A stretch of 64,000 nt of DNA. Origin: TMP-7 sp038322675 (GTDB taxonomy: Bacteria; Acidobacteriota; Terriglobia; Bryobacterales; Bryobacteraceae). The position numbers and the translations under genes are program-made. Each line of letters starts with the position of its first letter. Positions within the stretch are counted from its first letter, which is position 1. Of the stretch, positions 7,292 through 16,858 are shown piece after piece. The stretch lies in assembly GCA_038322675.1 (NCBI GenBank), contig JBBQGE010000008.1, forward strand, positions 1 to 64,000. The letters run 5' to 3'. The notes beneath the pieces were generated by a model. It worked only from the letters and a program-made list of their open reading frames with translations, was not told the DNA's origin and did not search any database.

Positions 7292-8996
7292 AACCAACAT
7301 CTCCCCGAGTCCGAAACCTGGTCCACAATGGTGGCTCTATGCTTTGGGCCTGCTCGCGGCGCTGTTCATCGCGTTCGAGATCTATGGACCGTCGATTCGT
7401 GGACCGTTTCTGTTCGATGACCGGTATCTTCCCTTTTTCCTGCCGGGTTGGAGTCAGGCTCCGCTTTCCCAATGGCTCGCCGGCGTCCGACCGTTGCTGA
7501 TGTTCACGTATTGGCTCAATTTTCAGCAGAGCCAGACGGACCCGTTTTGGTACCACGTACTGAATGTCCTGTTCCATACTGGGGCGTCGATCCTCACGTG
7601 GCTGATCCTGGAACGAATTCTTGAACTGGCGAGCGTTGCGAACCCCATTCGCCGGATTCTGGCCCTGTTCGGCGGTTTGCTGTTTCTGGTGCATCCCATC
7701 CAGACGGAATCGGTCGCATATGTCGCCAGTCGCAGTGAGAATCTCAGCGTCCTCCTGTTCGACGCCGCGTTCGCTATTTTTCTTTATCGCCGCTCGATAG
7801 CTATTCGAATTCCGACGGCCATCGCGGTGGTGCTGGTCTATTTGTTGGCCAGCAGCACGAAAGAGCACGCGGTGGTGCTGCCCGCGTTACTTCTGCTGAC
7901 CGACTACTGGTGGAATCCGGGATTCTCGTTCGAGGGCATTCGACGCAACTACAAGTTGTATCTGCCGATTGCGATCGGTGCTCTGCTTGGTGGCTGGTGG
8001 GTCTCACGCGTTCTGAGCCACGCGGCGACGGCAGGGTTCGGCATGAAGGATCTGCCGTGGTATGAGTACTTCTTCAGCCAGTGCCGCGCTATCTGGATCT
8101 ATCTCCGGATGTTCGTTCTTCCCTTCGGACAGAATGTCGATCACGAGTTCGCCGTCTCGCGGAATATTCTCGACCACGGCGCTATCGCTGGGCTGATTGC
8201 GCTCATTGCGGTTTCTATCGCCGCATGGTTCTGGCGCCGCCGCTTCCCGATTGCAAGTTATGGATGGTTTGCATTTCTCATTCTCATCGCACCCACGTCG
8301 TCCTTTGTCCCGATTCAGGATCTGCTGGTAGAAAGGCGTCTGTATCTGCCGTTCATCGGACTCCTGCTTATCTGTTGCGACGTTTTGCGCCGTTTGCGAG
8401 TGAGCCGGACTGCTCTCGCTGGGACTCTGGCAGGAGTTATTGCGGTATTCGCCATCCTCACTTATAACCGCAACCAGGTTTGGGGCGATTCGTTAGCGCT
8501 GTGGAAGGACAGCACCACAAAATCGCCGAATAAATCCCGGCCGCGATTCCAACTCGCGTATGCATATTATGCCGAAGGTCAGTGCGCGGAGGCGGCGAAG
8601 CAGTATCGGCAAGCATCTGAACTCGAAAAGCCCGATTACTCGCTATACGTCGACTGGGCGCTCGCGAATGATTGCGCCGGACAACCCGACACGGCCCTCG
8701 ATCATCTGCACAAGGCTGTCGCGCTCGACCCAACTGCGCACGCGTGGGCACTGATCGGGATGGTATACGCGAAACGAAATGAGCGCGGGCCCGCGCTCGA
8801 AGCGCTCGACAAGGCTCAGCTACTCGATCCTAATTTCCAACCCACCTACGTCTATCGTGGCAACGTGTACATGCTGTCGGGCGACTCTGCCAACGCCGCG
8901 GTCCAGTTTCGGCGCGCGATCGAACTCAACCCCACCGACATGGCCGCGCGCAACGGCCTCAACCTTGCCACACGTCAAGTGACACCTCGTCTGTGA
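7257..8996 (+). CDS. TMTC-like multi-pass membrane protein with C-terminal TPR repeats
   Basis: A 579-aa protein. After a short cytoplasmic N-tail it has about ten membrane segments between residues 25 and 400, with the luminal-loop signature FLFDDRYLPFF near the first helix as in GT-C/TMTC enzymes. Residues 420-570 are TPR repeats (AYAEGQCAEAAKQYRQA and similar). TMTC-type proteins transfer sugars from polyprenyl-phosphate donors to exported proteins, so it fits downstream of a polyprenyl-phosphate-sugar synthase. The start lies 35 nt inside the 3' end of the DUF2304 gene. It overlaps the next gene at TGATG. Confidence 0.85.
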   Translation: MSKTKRRPAVPETNISPSPKPGPQWWLYALGLLAALFIAFEIYGPSIRGPFLFDDRYLPFFLPGWSQAPLSQWLAGVRPLLMFTYWLNFQQSQTDPFWYHVLNVLFHTGASILTWLILERILELASVANPIRRILALFGGLLFLVHPIQTESVAYVASRSENLSVLLFDAAFAIFLYRRSIAIRIPTAIAVVLVYLLASSTKEHAVVLPALLLLTDYWWNPGFSFEGIRRNYKLYLPIAIGALLGGWWVSRVLSHAATAGFGMKDLPWYEYFFSQCRAIWIYLRMFVLPFGQNVDHEFAVSRNILDHGAIAGLIALIAVSIAAWFWRRRFPIASYGWFAFLILIAPTSSFVPIQDLLVERRLYLPFIGLLLICCDVLRRLRVSRTALAGTLAGVIAVFAILTYNRNQVWGDSLALWKDSTTKSPNKSRPRFQLAYAYYAEGQCAEAAKQYRQASELEKPDYSLYVDWALANDCAGQPDTALDHLHKAVALDPTAHAWALIGMVYAKRNERGPALEALDKAQLLDPNFQPTYVYRGNVYMLSGDSANAAVQFRRAIELNPTDMAARNGLNLATRQVTPRL

Positions 8997-10132
8997 TGCC
9001 GATTCGCGCCGGTATCAACGCACTGTACCTGATCCCCGGCGGCGTCGGCGGCACGGAAATCTATCTCCGGCAGTTACTAAATGCGCTCGCGGAAACCGAT
9101 AGCGTCAACAGCTACTTCGTTCTTACCAATCGCGAGACATCCGACCTGGTCCCCAATGCGCAGAACATACACCGGCTGCCTCAGAACGTCGCCGCCCGGA
9201 ACCGCCCGGCGCGCATTCTGTGGGAGCAGTTAGTATTGCCCGCGGTGGCGGCGAAGCATCATTTTGACGTTCTCTTGAACCCGGGCTTCACTGGACCTGC
9301 CATTTGCCCATGCCCCCAAGTGACCGTCTTCCACGACTTACAACACAAGCGCCATCCTGAATATTTCCGTTGGTTCGATCTACCCTTCTGGAACGCGCTG
9401 CTCTATCTCTCCGCCCACCGGTCGAGAAATCTCATCGCAGTCTCCGAACCCACCCGGACCGATCTGCTCCACTTCTACGGTGTGAACGCTACGGTGGTGC
9501 CCCACGGCGTGGAATCTGCTGTTTTCGCTTTGGCTGGACAGCGCTCGCCGGAACCATTCTTTCTCTGTGTCTCCACACTGCACCCGCACAAGGGCATCCA
9601 AGATCTGCTCGGCGGGTTTGCGGAATTTCGACGCGAGCACCCGCAGTTCCGGCTTGTTCTGGCGGGAATGCCGGGGTTCGCAGCACCGTCCATCTCGTCC
9701 CGCATAAGTCAACTCGCGCTGACGGATCATGTCGAATTAACCGGCTGGATTCCCCGTGAACACATCTACGCCCTCTACCGTCGCGCATTCGCGCTGATAG
9801 CACCGTCGAAGTTCGAAGGATTCGGCATGCCTGTGGCGGAGGCGATGGCTGCGGGAGTGCCCGTCGCCTGTTCTCGCATCCCGCCGCACGAGTGGGTCGC
9901 CGACGATGCCGCGCTGTTTTTTGACCCCGGCGATGAGCGGCAGATCGCCACGAGTCTGAGCCGCCTCGCGACCGATACCGAACTCCGCGAGCAACTCGTC
10001 GCGGCCGGCCGCGCCCGTGCCCAGCGATTCACCTGGGAAACCGCTGCCGCCCTCACACGCGAAGTTCTCGAGCGTTCTGCCGGCCAGGCTACCAGTGCAA
10101 CCGGAATAACCGGTTCCCGTTCTCCCAAGTGA
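8996..10132 (+). CDS. GT4 family glycosyltransferase
   Basis: A GT-B enzyme of 378 aa from the ATG at 8996 (a GTG at 8993 is possible). It has an N-terminal GGVGGTEIYLRQLLNAL, donor-domain start FLCVSTLHPHKGIQDLL, and the EX7E-type motif PSKFEGFGMPVAEAMAAG characteristic of family 4 retaining transferases. It ends the glycan cluster and overlaps the preceding TPR membrane protein by one base. Its 3' end overlaps the convergent amidohydrolase remnant by 44 nt. Substrate is unknown. Confidence 0.9.
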   Translation: MPIRAGINALYLIPGGVGGTEIYLRQLLNALAETDSVNSYFVLTNRETSDLVPNAQNIHRLPQNVAARNRPARILWEQLVLPAVAAKHHFDVLLNPGFTGPAICPCPQVTVFHDLQHKRHPEYFRWFDLPFWNALLYLSAHRSRNLIAVSEPTRTDLLHFYGVNATVVPHGVESAVFALAGQRSPEPFFLCVSTLHPHKGIQDLLGGFAEFRREHPQFRLVLAGMPGFAAPSISSRISQLALTDHVELTGWIPREHIYALYRRAFALIAPSKFEGFGMPVAEAMAAGVPVACSRIPPHEWVADDAALFFDPGDERQIATSLSRLATDTELREQLVAAGRARAQRFTWETAAALTREVLERSAGQATSATGITGSRSPK

Positions 10133-11019
10133 TTTTGCGAAACACCTTCGTCGACGCGAGTTGTCTCGATAGTTCGAGCGTCGCCCGTGCCACGCACTTA
10201 CCAGCCAGCCTGCTTGCCTCCGGATTGTTGCCTTGCGACACGCCGCTTCCCTTCCCGTCCGCACAACTGCAGTCGCTGCCGAATATCAGCTTGTCCTGAT
10301 GCCGCGCGATGAATCCCTTCGAAAAACTGGGATCCCGCGACAAAGCGTTATTGCCCGAGTTAGCGGACATATCGCCATAGAGATTTGGAAAGTCGGATAG
10401 CCACTTATCGGTAAGTCCCCCCGCCTTGATGGGACCGCTTGGATATCCGCGATCGGTTGGAACATCGGCACCGATGTTGGCCCAGAACAGATCGCCATGT
10501 CCGATGAAGTTCGTCTTGGGATACGCGCGCAGAACCTTGTCGAAGTGCTCGTATCCCGAGTTGTATGGAAGTTCGCCGGCGAAGTGCGGAAAAGTCTGAA
10601 TGTGCATCATCACAGGCACGCGCATTTCCGCGGCGATATCGTAGACGCGCTGCATTTCGGGCGAGTCGACGGCCAGATGATACTTCATCTCCCCAATGCT
10701 GACAGCCCCATCTTTGATCGCCTTCCGCAGCATCTCCGCCGCCTCGGCCTGCGCTGGATCCAATGAGACGGAGCGGACAAAGTGACCCGGGCGTTTCTCC
10801 ATCTCAGCTTTCGCCTTGTCCTCATCTGGTTCGCGCGTCAGCAGGACCGCGTGGGTGACGCCGCAGCCCTGTATGTGCGTGAAGCACGCATCGGGGTCGC
10901 GGCGATTGATGCAGGTGCGTATCCAGGACCGGTCCACCCCACATGGACTCCGTTTCTCCGCGCAGCACCTGAATTGCGGGCATGACCAGAGAGGCTGTGA
11001 TGAACGTTCTTCGTTGCAT
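10089..11019 (-). pseudogene. Exported amidohydrolase-2 family protein, frameshifted
   Basis: The start at 11019 begins a Tat-like leader (MQRRTFITASLVMPAIQVL) followed by the metal-binding VLDTHLHQ of the amidohydrolase family. That frame then degenerates. The neighbouring frame, in phase from about 10890 to the stop at 10089, encodes the rest: DPDACFTHIQGCGVTHAVLL, MMHIQTFPHF, FIGHGDLFWANIG and IFGSDCSC. Removing one T near 10890 joins them as HLHQRRDPDACF. This is either a true single-base insertion inactivating the gene or a sequence error. If intact it would be a roughly 310-aa periplasmic metal-dependent hydrolase. The last 44 nt overlap the convergent GT4 gene. Confidence 0.8.
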
Positions 11020-11069
11020 AGAATTGCTTTCGAGAGTGTATCGCAGCATCGGCACCTAACACTCGGGGC

Positions 11070-11092
11070 GGCCGTACGTCGAAGATACGGCC
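11070..11092. promoter_or_regulatory. Leader hairpin / inverted repeat before the two-thioredoxin gene
   Basis: GGCCGTA and TACGGCC are perfect 7-bp arms around a 9-nt loop. They end 5 nt before the AGAGGAG ribosome binding site of the gene starting at 11111. The site could act as an RNA hairpin in the leader or as a DNA operator between the divergent amidohydrolase and thioredoxin genes. Confidence 0.45.
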
Positions 11093-11110
11093 ATCGAGAG
11101 GAGACCCATC

Positions 11111-12946
11111 GTGCTAAGGTTCGTCACGGCGATTGCTGTCCTGCTGCTACCTGTGGCGGCGCAAGACGCAGCTTCCCAAATCCGCGCCGAAGTTCAGCGG
11201 GTACAAAACCTGCTAAGAACCGGACCCGGCACCCCGCCCGCGATGGTGCAGGCAACGGAAAGCGCCACTGGATTACTGAAAGGCGTCTCGGAGGCAGTTG
11301 ACCGCGGCCGATTCGACCTCGCTCTGGAGCGCTTGGGCCAGACCACATCCTTCGCGCAAGGCCTTCGCATGGCGATCCACCGCGAACCAGCCGTCAAAGG
11401 CAATCTGAAGGCATTCGAATCCGAGTGGGGTCAGGCCAGTTCGCAACTCGCCGCGTTCGACCGTGATTTCCGATTCACAAACTGGTCTCGCGCCCGTGCC
11501 TCAGTCCGCGCGCTCGCCGAGGCGGCACAAGTCCGCGCAACGCCGTTGATGGAGGGAGGACGTGGATTCGCCATGTCCACCAAACCATCCGATGGCCTCT
11601 TCTACATCGGCCAATCGCAGGGCGAGTCGGCATTTGCGAAGTTCTGTGCCTCCTTGAACCTGTCTCGCCAAGGACAGCCCCTCGCCGTGCGATCTATGCT
11701 CGGCGAATTGCAGGCCCTGCAGGACAAGACGAATGCCGCCTTCCAACCGCCCCGGTCCATCGAACTGCACGAACGGTTCATCGCCCTCAACGCGACCTTG
11801 AAGCTCGCGCGCGAGTTGGATGCGGCGCGGTTCTACACCGGATCGCTGTTCGAATATCTCGACGCCGTGCGGCACTGCTCAATGCTCGACGCGGCGCCGC
11901 TCGACGACAGCGCGAAGGCCGCTCTGAAGCAGTCCATCGCGGCCACGAAGCAGAAGCTCGACTCATCCAAGGACGACGATTCCATCGCACAGCTTTTCCT
12001 GGAGCGCGCCGAATCGCAGATCGCACACCCCGATGGCTCCGAACCCAGCGCCGACGAATGGCGCAGCGCGAGAGTCATCGTCGAGCAGGTGATTCCCGCC
12101 TACTTCGAGACGCGAAAGACATCCATACGCATCCAGGCAGTGCCTGAGAGGACCGTCCAGATGACGCTCGTGCGCTGGCCGTACACTTGAAACATTTCCG
12201 ATCCGGCAAGTTTGCTGGTACAGGAAGTAGCAGCGCAGTACCGGGGCCGCGTCACGTTTGTAAGTGAGAATTTCGGAGCGTCGAAGTTGGCCGAGCGCTT
12301 CGGTGTGAAGGGCTATCCCGCCGTGTTCGTCGGCGATGTACTGGTAGCCGCTCCTCGAGAGTTCGGATACTTCGGCGAGGTGGAAGGAAGCGGCCGTTAC
12401 GCGCCATGGCGCAAAGCCGAGAGCCAGGCCCGATTCAAAGCCGATCTGACCCGGATGATCGATCTCATTCTCGCGGGCCGCAAGGACATCGTGGCGGGTG
12501 AGCATCCCGCCGAAGCAGGCGCCACGCGCGAGTTAGCCTCCCTATCCGATTTCTCGATCGCCGATCTTTCCGGCCGCCGCATCACGAGCGCCGATCTGAA
12601 CGGACGCGTGGTGCTGGTCGAGTTCTGGGCCACATGGTGCCCGCCCTGCCGGTCCACACTCGCATGGCTCGGCGAACTGAAGCAGAAGTACGGCGACAAA
12701 CTGGAGGTGGTCGCGCTTGCCGTCGAATCGCCGGAGGATGGCGTCCGGTCCACTACGAAATCGTTGAGCCCTGCCCTTCACTGGGCCATCGCGGATGCTC
12801 CCTCTGCCCAGGCGTTCGGAAACATTACGGCTGTTCCCACCATGTTTCTGTTCGATCCGTCCGGCAAGACGGTCCGGATCTTCTACGGAGCGCCGCCCGA
12901 CTTGCATGAACAAGCGGAACGCATTCTCAACGGCCTTGTTCGATAG
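11111..12946 (+). CDS. Candidate selenoprotein: helical domain + thioredoxin fold with in-frame UGA + TlpA-like thioredoxin domain
   Basis: Codons run from GTG (11111, AGAGGAG upstream) to the stop at 12946 with a single interruption, TGA at 12188-12190 (codon 360); both sides share one frame. Residues 1-18 look like a signal peptide, then about 20-335 are mostly helical and unassigned. Around the UGA the frame reads LVRWPYT-U-NIS, a helix ending QYRGR, then AERFGVKGYPAVFV with the cis-Pro at about 403. From the UGA to QYRGR is exactly 20 residues, as from Cys32 to EYQGK in E. coli thioredoxin; the cis-Pro is one residue closer. So the UGA replaces the catalytic N-terminal Cys, giving U-x-x-S. 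Residues 475-611 are a TlpA-like domain with WCPPC at 509-513. Readthrough as selenocysteine is inferred; the alternative is a nonsense mutation with a 359-aa product and a separate product from TTG 12212. Confidence 0.65.
12188..12227 (+). promoter_or_regulatory. Putative bacterial SECIS element starting at the in-frame UGA
   Basis: Directly after the UGA a two-part stem-loop can form. The lower stem TTTCC (12195-12199) pairs with GGAAG (12223-12227). The upper stem CCGGCA (12203-12208) pairs with TGCTGG (12213-12218), with one G-U pair. A four-base apical loop AGTT has G at its second position. Eighteen nucleotides separate the UGA from the loop, within the range known for bacterial SECIS elements bound by SelB. 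The folding was done by eye; no energy was computed. Confidence 0.5.
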
Positions 12947-13067
12947 GCACTGGAGGCACGGACCAGCCAGGGCATAAGATAATAGAATGTGTAAGCGGCA
13001 CTCTGAGCGTGCCGCCCACTGAAACGAAACTGTTGGTCCCCGGGGCGGGGTCCGGCCTGATCACACC

Positions 13068-14876
13068 ATGGCATCCAGAACTGTTTTTGCCGTTCTCGAC
13101 GAGACGGCCCGGAACCTTAGCGGTCTTCCAGCGTTGTATCAACCAACCGGGGCGAAGTCTCCGAAGGACAAGTACCACGTCTATACCTGGAAGCAATACG
13201 GCGACATCGTGCGCGAAATTGCTTTAGGACTTCGCGCCATCGGCATCCAGAAGGGCGACATCGTTACCATTTTTTCGGAGACTCGAGCCGAGTTCTACTT
13301 CGCCGACATCGGCGTCATGACCAACGGCTCCATCTCCGCGGCGCTCTACACCAGCTATCCGATGCACGATCAGGTGAAGAACCTGCGGATCGCACAGCCG
13401 GCCGCTTTCTTCGTCGAGGATGAAAAATCGATGCGGGCGCTGCAGGCGGCGCTCGGCACCGAACCGCTGAACACCCAGTGGATCGTCATGACCGGCTCGG
13501 CGGAAGGTGCCATCGCCATGGACGGCCTGCGCGCGAAAGGCCGCGGTCTCGAGGCCTCGCAGTCCGGCATCTTCGACACGATGCAAAGCGAGTACAACGC
13601 CGGCGACTACGCAATTCTCTATCTCACGTCCGGTGCCACCGGCGAACCGAAGATGGGCCTGGTGACCCATTCCGCAGTGGTCGCAAATGTCGATATGGGA
13701 CCGGTGGCGCTGGGACTGACGCCTCAGGATCGCACCCTCGTCTTCCTCCCTTCGGCGCACATCGCACAGCGCATCGTGTTGCAGTTCGTGCCGATTCTCA
13801 TGGGCCTTCCCGTGTGGTTCTCGGAAGGGCTCGCGAAGATGCCGCACGAATTGCGATCCATCCGCCCCACGTTTTTTCTTGCCCCGCCGCGTGTTTGGGA
13901 GCGCATCTACGCCACCATCACCACCGAGGTTCGAAAGAAATCCGGAATCGCACAGCGGCTGTTCTACACGGCCGTCGGTGCCGGAGCCGAGGCTGCGCGA
14001 TATCGCAAGGAAGGCAAATCGGTGCCGGGGTGGATTCGGGGCGCACTCAAGATCTTCGATCGCCTCGTTTATCGTAAGGTCCGCGAACGCCTGGGCGGCC
14101 AACTGCGACTGCCCGCATCGGGCGCGGCTCCACTAAGCAAGGAACTCGCCGAGTTCTTCGCGTCCATCGGCATGCCGCTCATCGAAGGGTACGGCCTGAC
14201 CGAGGGCGGAGTCGCGATTCTGAATCCTCTGGACCGTCCAAAACCGGGGAGTATCGGAAAGGTGTTGCCGGGCGTCGAGGCTCGATTCGCCGAAGATGGC
14301 GAACTGCTGCTCAAGAGCGCTTGCCTGTTCTCCGGCTATTACAAGGATCCCGTCGCAACCGCGTCAGTGCTGAAGGACGGCTGGCTGTACACGGGCGACA
14401 TCGCCGAAATCGATGACGAAGGCTACATCTACATCACCGGCCGCAAGAAGGAATTGATCGTCTCTTCGAACGGCAAGAAGATTTATCCCACTCGTATCGA
14501 GGGCCTCTTTAAGTCCGAACCGCTGATCAACCAGATGATGTTGATCGGCGACAAGATGCCGTACGTCACCGCTCTGTTCACCATCAATCCCTCGGCCGCC
14601 GAGGATCTGAAGGGCATGGAGGAGTTTCGGGGCAAACTGGCCACTGACATCGCTACCGCGCCGCCGGTCGCCAAACAGATGCAGGAAGCCGTCGCGCGCG
14701 TGAACCGGCAGTTAGCTTCATTTGAGCAAATCCGCAAGTTCAAGGTGCTGGAGCGGGACTTCACCATTGAGCAGGGCGAACTCACTCCCACCATGAAGGT
14801 ACGCCGGACTCGCGTGCTCGAAAACCATCGCGCGATTATCAGCGAGTTGTACATGGGCAAAGATATTGATGCCTGA
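13068..14876 (+). CDS. Long-chain acyl-CoA synthetase (AMP-forming)
   Basis: A 602-aa member of the ANL superfamily of the FAA1 type. It activates fatty acids to acyl-CoA through an acyl-adenylate. Motifs are YLTSGATGEPKMGLVTHS (A3 phosphate loop), IEGYGLTEGG (A5), and YTGDIAEIDDEGYIYITGR with KKELIVSSNGKKIYPTRIE (A7-A10 region and catalytic Lys area). The length suits the family. The next synthetase gene starts 2 nt after the stop, so the two are probably co-transcribed and serve fatty acid or ketone-body uptake. Confidence 0.9.
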   Translation: MASRTVFAVLDETARNLSGLPALYQPTGAKSPKDKYHVYTWKQYGDIVREIALGLRAIGIQKGDIVTIFSETRAEFYFADIGVMTNGSISAALYTSYPMHDQVKNLRIAQPAAFFVEDEKSMRALQAALGTEPLNTQWIVMTGSAEGAIAMDGLRAKGRGLEASQSGIFDTMQSEYNAGDYAILYLTSGATGEPKMGLVTHSAVVANVDMGPVALGLTPQDRTLVFLPSAHIAQRIVLQFVPILMGLPVWFSEGLAKMPHELRSIRPTFFLAPPRVWERIYATITTEVRKKSGIAQRLFYTAVGAGAEAARYRKEGKSVPGWIRGALKIFDRLVYRKVRERLGGQLRLPASGAAPLSKELAEFFASIGMPLIEGYGLTEGGVAILNPLDRPKPGSIGKVLPGVEARFAEDGELLLKSACLFSGYYKDPVATASVLKDGWLYTGDIAEIDDEGYIYITGRKKELIVSSNGKKIYPTRIEGLFKSEPLINQMMLIGDKMPYVTALFTINPSAAEDLKGMEEFRGKLATDIATAPPVAKQMQEAVARVNRQLASFEQIRKFKVLERDFTIEQGELTPTMKVRRTRVLENHRAIISELYMGKDIDA

Positions 14877-14878
14877 GG

Positions 14879-16858
14879 GTGAATCCCAACCCGGATTCAT
14901 CGCAAACTGTAAGTGTGCACATCGAACCTGACCGGCCGATCTGGACGCCCAGCGCCGGGCGGGTCCGTGTATCGCGTCTGAACACCTTCCTTCGCGAACT
15001 TTCGTTCGCCGACTACGAAGTCCTGCACCGCTGGTCCATCGAGAGTCCTGATGCGTTCTGGCGGGCCGTCTGGGAATTCTGCGAGGTGATCGGCGAACCC
15101 GGCCACACTGTTCTGGAGAATCCCTTCGCTATGCCGGGTGCCCGATGGTTCCCCGATGCCCGGCTGAACTTCGCCGAGAATCTTCTCCGATTCAAAGAGG
15201 ATTCCGATGCGCTGGTTTTCTGGGGCGAGGATAGGATCCGGCGCCGCCTGACGCACGGGGCGCTCTTTCGTGAAACGGCACGGATGGCGGCCGCGTTTCG
15301 CGATGCAGGCGTGACTGCCGGCGATGTCGTCGCGGCTCTCATGCCGAACATGCCGGAGACTCTCATCGCGATGCTGGCCGCGGCCAGTATCGGCGCAGTC
15401 TTTTCGTCCTGCTCGCCCGATTTCGGCGTCCGAGGCATCCTGGACCGCCTCGGCCAGATTGCTCCCAAGATCCTGATCGCCGCCAGCGGTTATTTCTACA
15501 ACTCAAAGCGCATCGACTGCATTGGCAAACTCGCCGAGGTAGCGGCTGAACTCCCCTCGCTTGAGCGCGTGATCGTGGTGCCATACGCCACGGAAGATCG
15601 CGACCTTACCAGCATTCCGAAAGCTGAAACCCTCGCCGATTTCACTGCACGGTATCCGGCGGACACGCCCCTCCCTTTCACTCGACTTCCGTTCGATCAC
15701 CCGCTGTACATCCTGTTCTCGTCCGGCACGACCGGTGTCCCAAAGTGCATTGTCCACGGCGCCGGCGGCACGCTGCTCCAGCACCTCAAGGAACATCAAC
15801 TCCACAGCGACATCCAACCCGGGGACCGCTTCTTCTACTTCACGACATGCGGCTGGATGATGTGGAACTGGCTGGTGTCGGGACTCGCTTCCGGAGCCAC
15901 GCTCCTGCTCTACGACGGCTCTCCCTTTGTGCGCGATGGCCGCATCCTGTTCGATTACGCCTACGCCGAACGCATCACGCATTTCGGGACATCGGCAAAG
16001 TTCCTCGACAGCCTGGCGAAAGCCGGCGTGCGGCCGATGGAAACACATCCGCTGTACGATCTCAGAACCATCTTCTCGACGGGCAGTCCGCTGGCGCCGG
16101 AGTCGTTCGATTTCGTCTACCGCCACATCAAGTACGACGTCCAACTCTCGTCCATCTCCGGTGGCACCGATATCGTCTCCTGCTTCGTGCTCGGCTGCCC
16201 GGCTCTTCCCGTCTGGCGCGGCGAGATTCAATGCCGCGGGCTCGGCATGGCCGTCGATGTCTACGATGAGGAGGGCAACTCCGTGCGTGGGCAGAAGGGC
16301 GAACTGGTTTGCACGCGCCCGTTCCCTTCGATGCCGCTTGGTTTCCGCAACGATCCCGATGACGCCCGCTACACCGCCGCGTATTTTGCAAAGTATCCAG
16401 GCGTCTGGGCGCACGGCGACTACGCCGAGATTACCGAACACGACGGCATTATCATCTACGGCCGTTCCGATGCCGTGCTCAATCCGGGCGGCGTCCGTAT
16501 CGGGACGGCGGAGATTTACCGCCAGGTGGAGCGACTCTCCGAGGTGCTCGAATCGCTGGCCATCGGGCAGGAGCGCGACGGCGATGTCCGCGTGATTCTC
16601 TTCGTACGACTTCGCGACGGCCACACGCTCGATGAGGACTTGACCAGGCGAATCAAACAAGCGATCCGCGAAGGGGCAAGTCCGCGGCACGTGCCGGCGA
16701 AGGTGATCGCCGTCCCCGATATTCCGCGGACCCGATCCGGCAAGAGCGTGGAACTCGCTGTGCGCGAAGCGGTGCACGGAAGGCCAGTGAAGAATCGCGA
16801 ATCGCTGGCGAATCCGGAGGCGCTCGCATTTTTCGAAAACCTGCCCGAACTGGAGTAG
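14879..16858 (+). CDS. Acetoacetate-CoA ligase
   Basis: A 659-aa ANL enzyme starting at GTG (14879). The N-terminal region (FLRELSFADYEVLHRWSIES, WRAVWEFCEVIG, ARWFPDARLNFAENLL) is typical of acetoacetyl-CoA synthetases rather than plain acetyl-CoA synthetases. Core motifs are YILFSSGTTGVPKCIVHG, TCGWMMWNWLVSGLA, SISGGTDIVSCFV and a C-terminal PRTRSGKSVELAVREAV holding the acetylatable Lys. It should make acetoacetyl-CoA from acetoacetate, ATP and CoA, feeding polyhydroxyalkanoate or lipid metabolism. Its stop abuts that of convergent leuA with no spacer. Confidence 0.9.
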   Translation: MNPNPDSSQTVSVHIEPDRPIWTPSAGRVRVSRLNTFLRELSFADYEVLHRWSIESPDAFWRAVWEFCEVIGEPGHTVLENPFAMPGARWFPDARLNFAENLLRFKEDSDALVFWGEDRIRRRLTHGALFRETARMAAAFRDAGVTAGDVVAALMPNMPETLIAMLAAASIGAVFSSCSPDFGVRGILDRLGQIAPKILIAASGYFYNSKRIDCIGKLAEVAAELPSLERVIVVPYATEDRDLTSIPKAETLADFTARYPADTPLPFTRLPFDHPLYILFSSGTTGVPKCIVHGAGGTLLQHLKEHQLHSDIQPGDRFFYFTTCGWMMWNWLVSGLASGATLLLYDGSPFVRDGRILFDYAYAERITHFGTSAKFLDSLAKAGVRPMETHPLYDLRTIFSTGSPLAPESFDFVYRHIKYDVQLSSISGGTDIVSCFVLGCPALPVWRGEIQCRGLGMAVDVYDEEGNSVRGQKGELVCTRPFPSMPLGFRNDPDDARYTAAYFAKYPGVWAHGDYAEITEHDGIIIYGRSDAVLNPGGVRIGTAEIYRQVERLSEVLESLAIGQERDGDVRVILFVRLRDGHTLDEDLTRRIKQAIREGASPRHVPAKVIAVPDIPRTRSGKSVELAVREAVHGRPVKNRESLANPEALAFFENLPELE

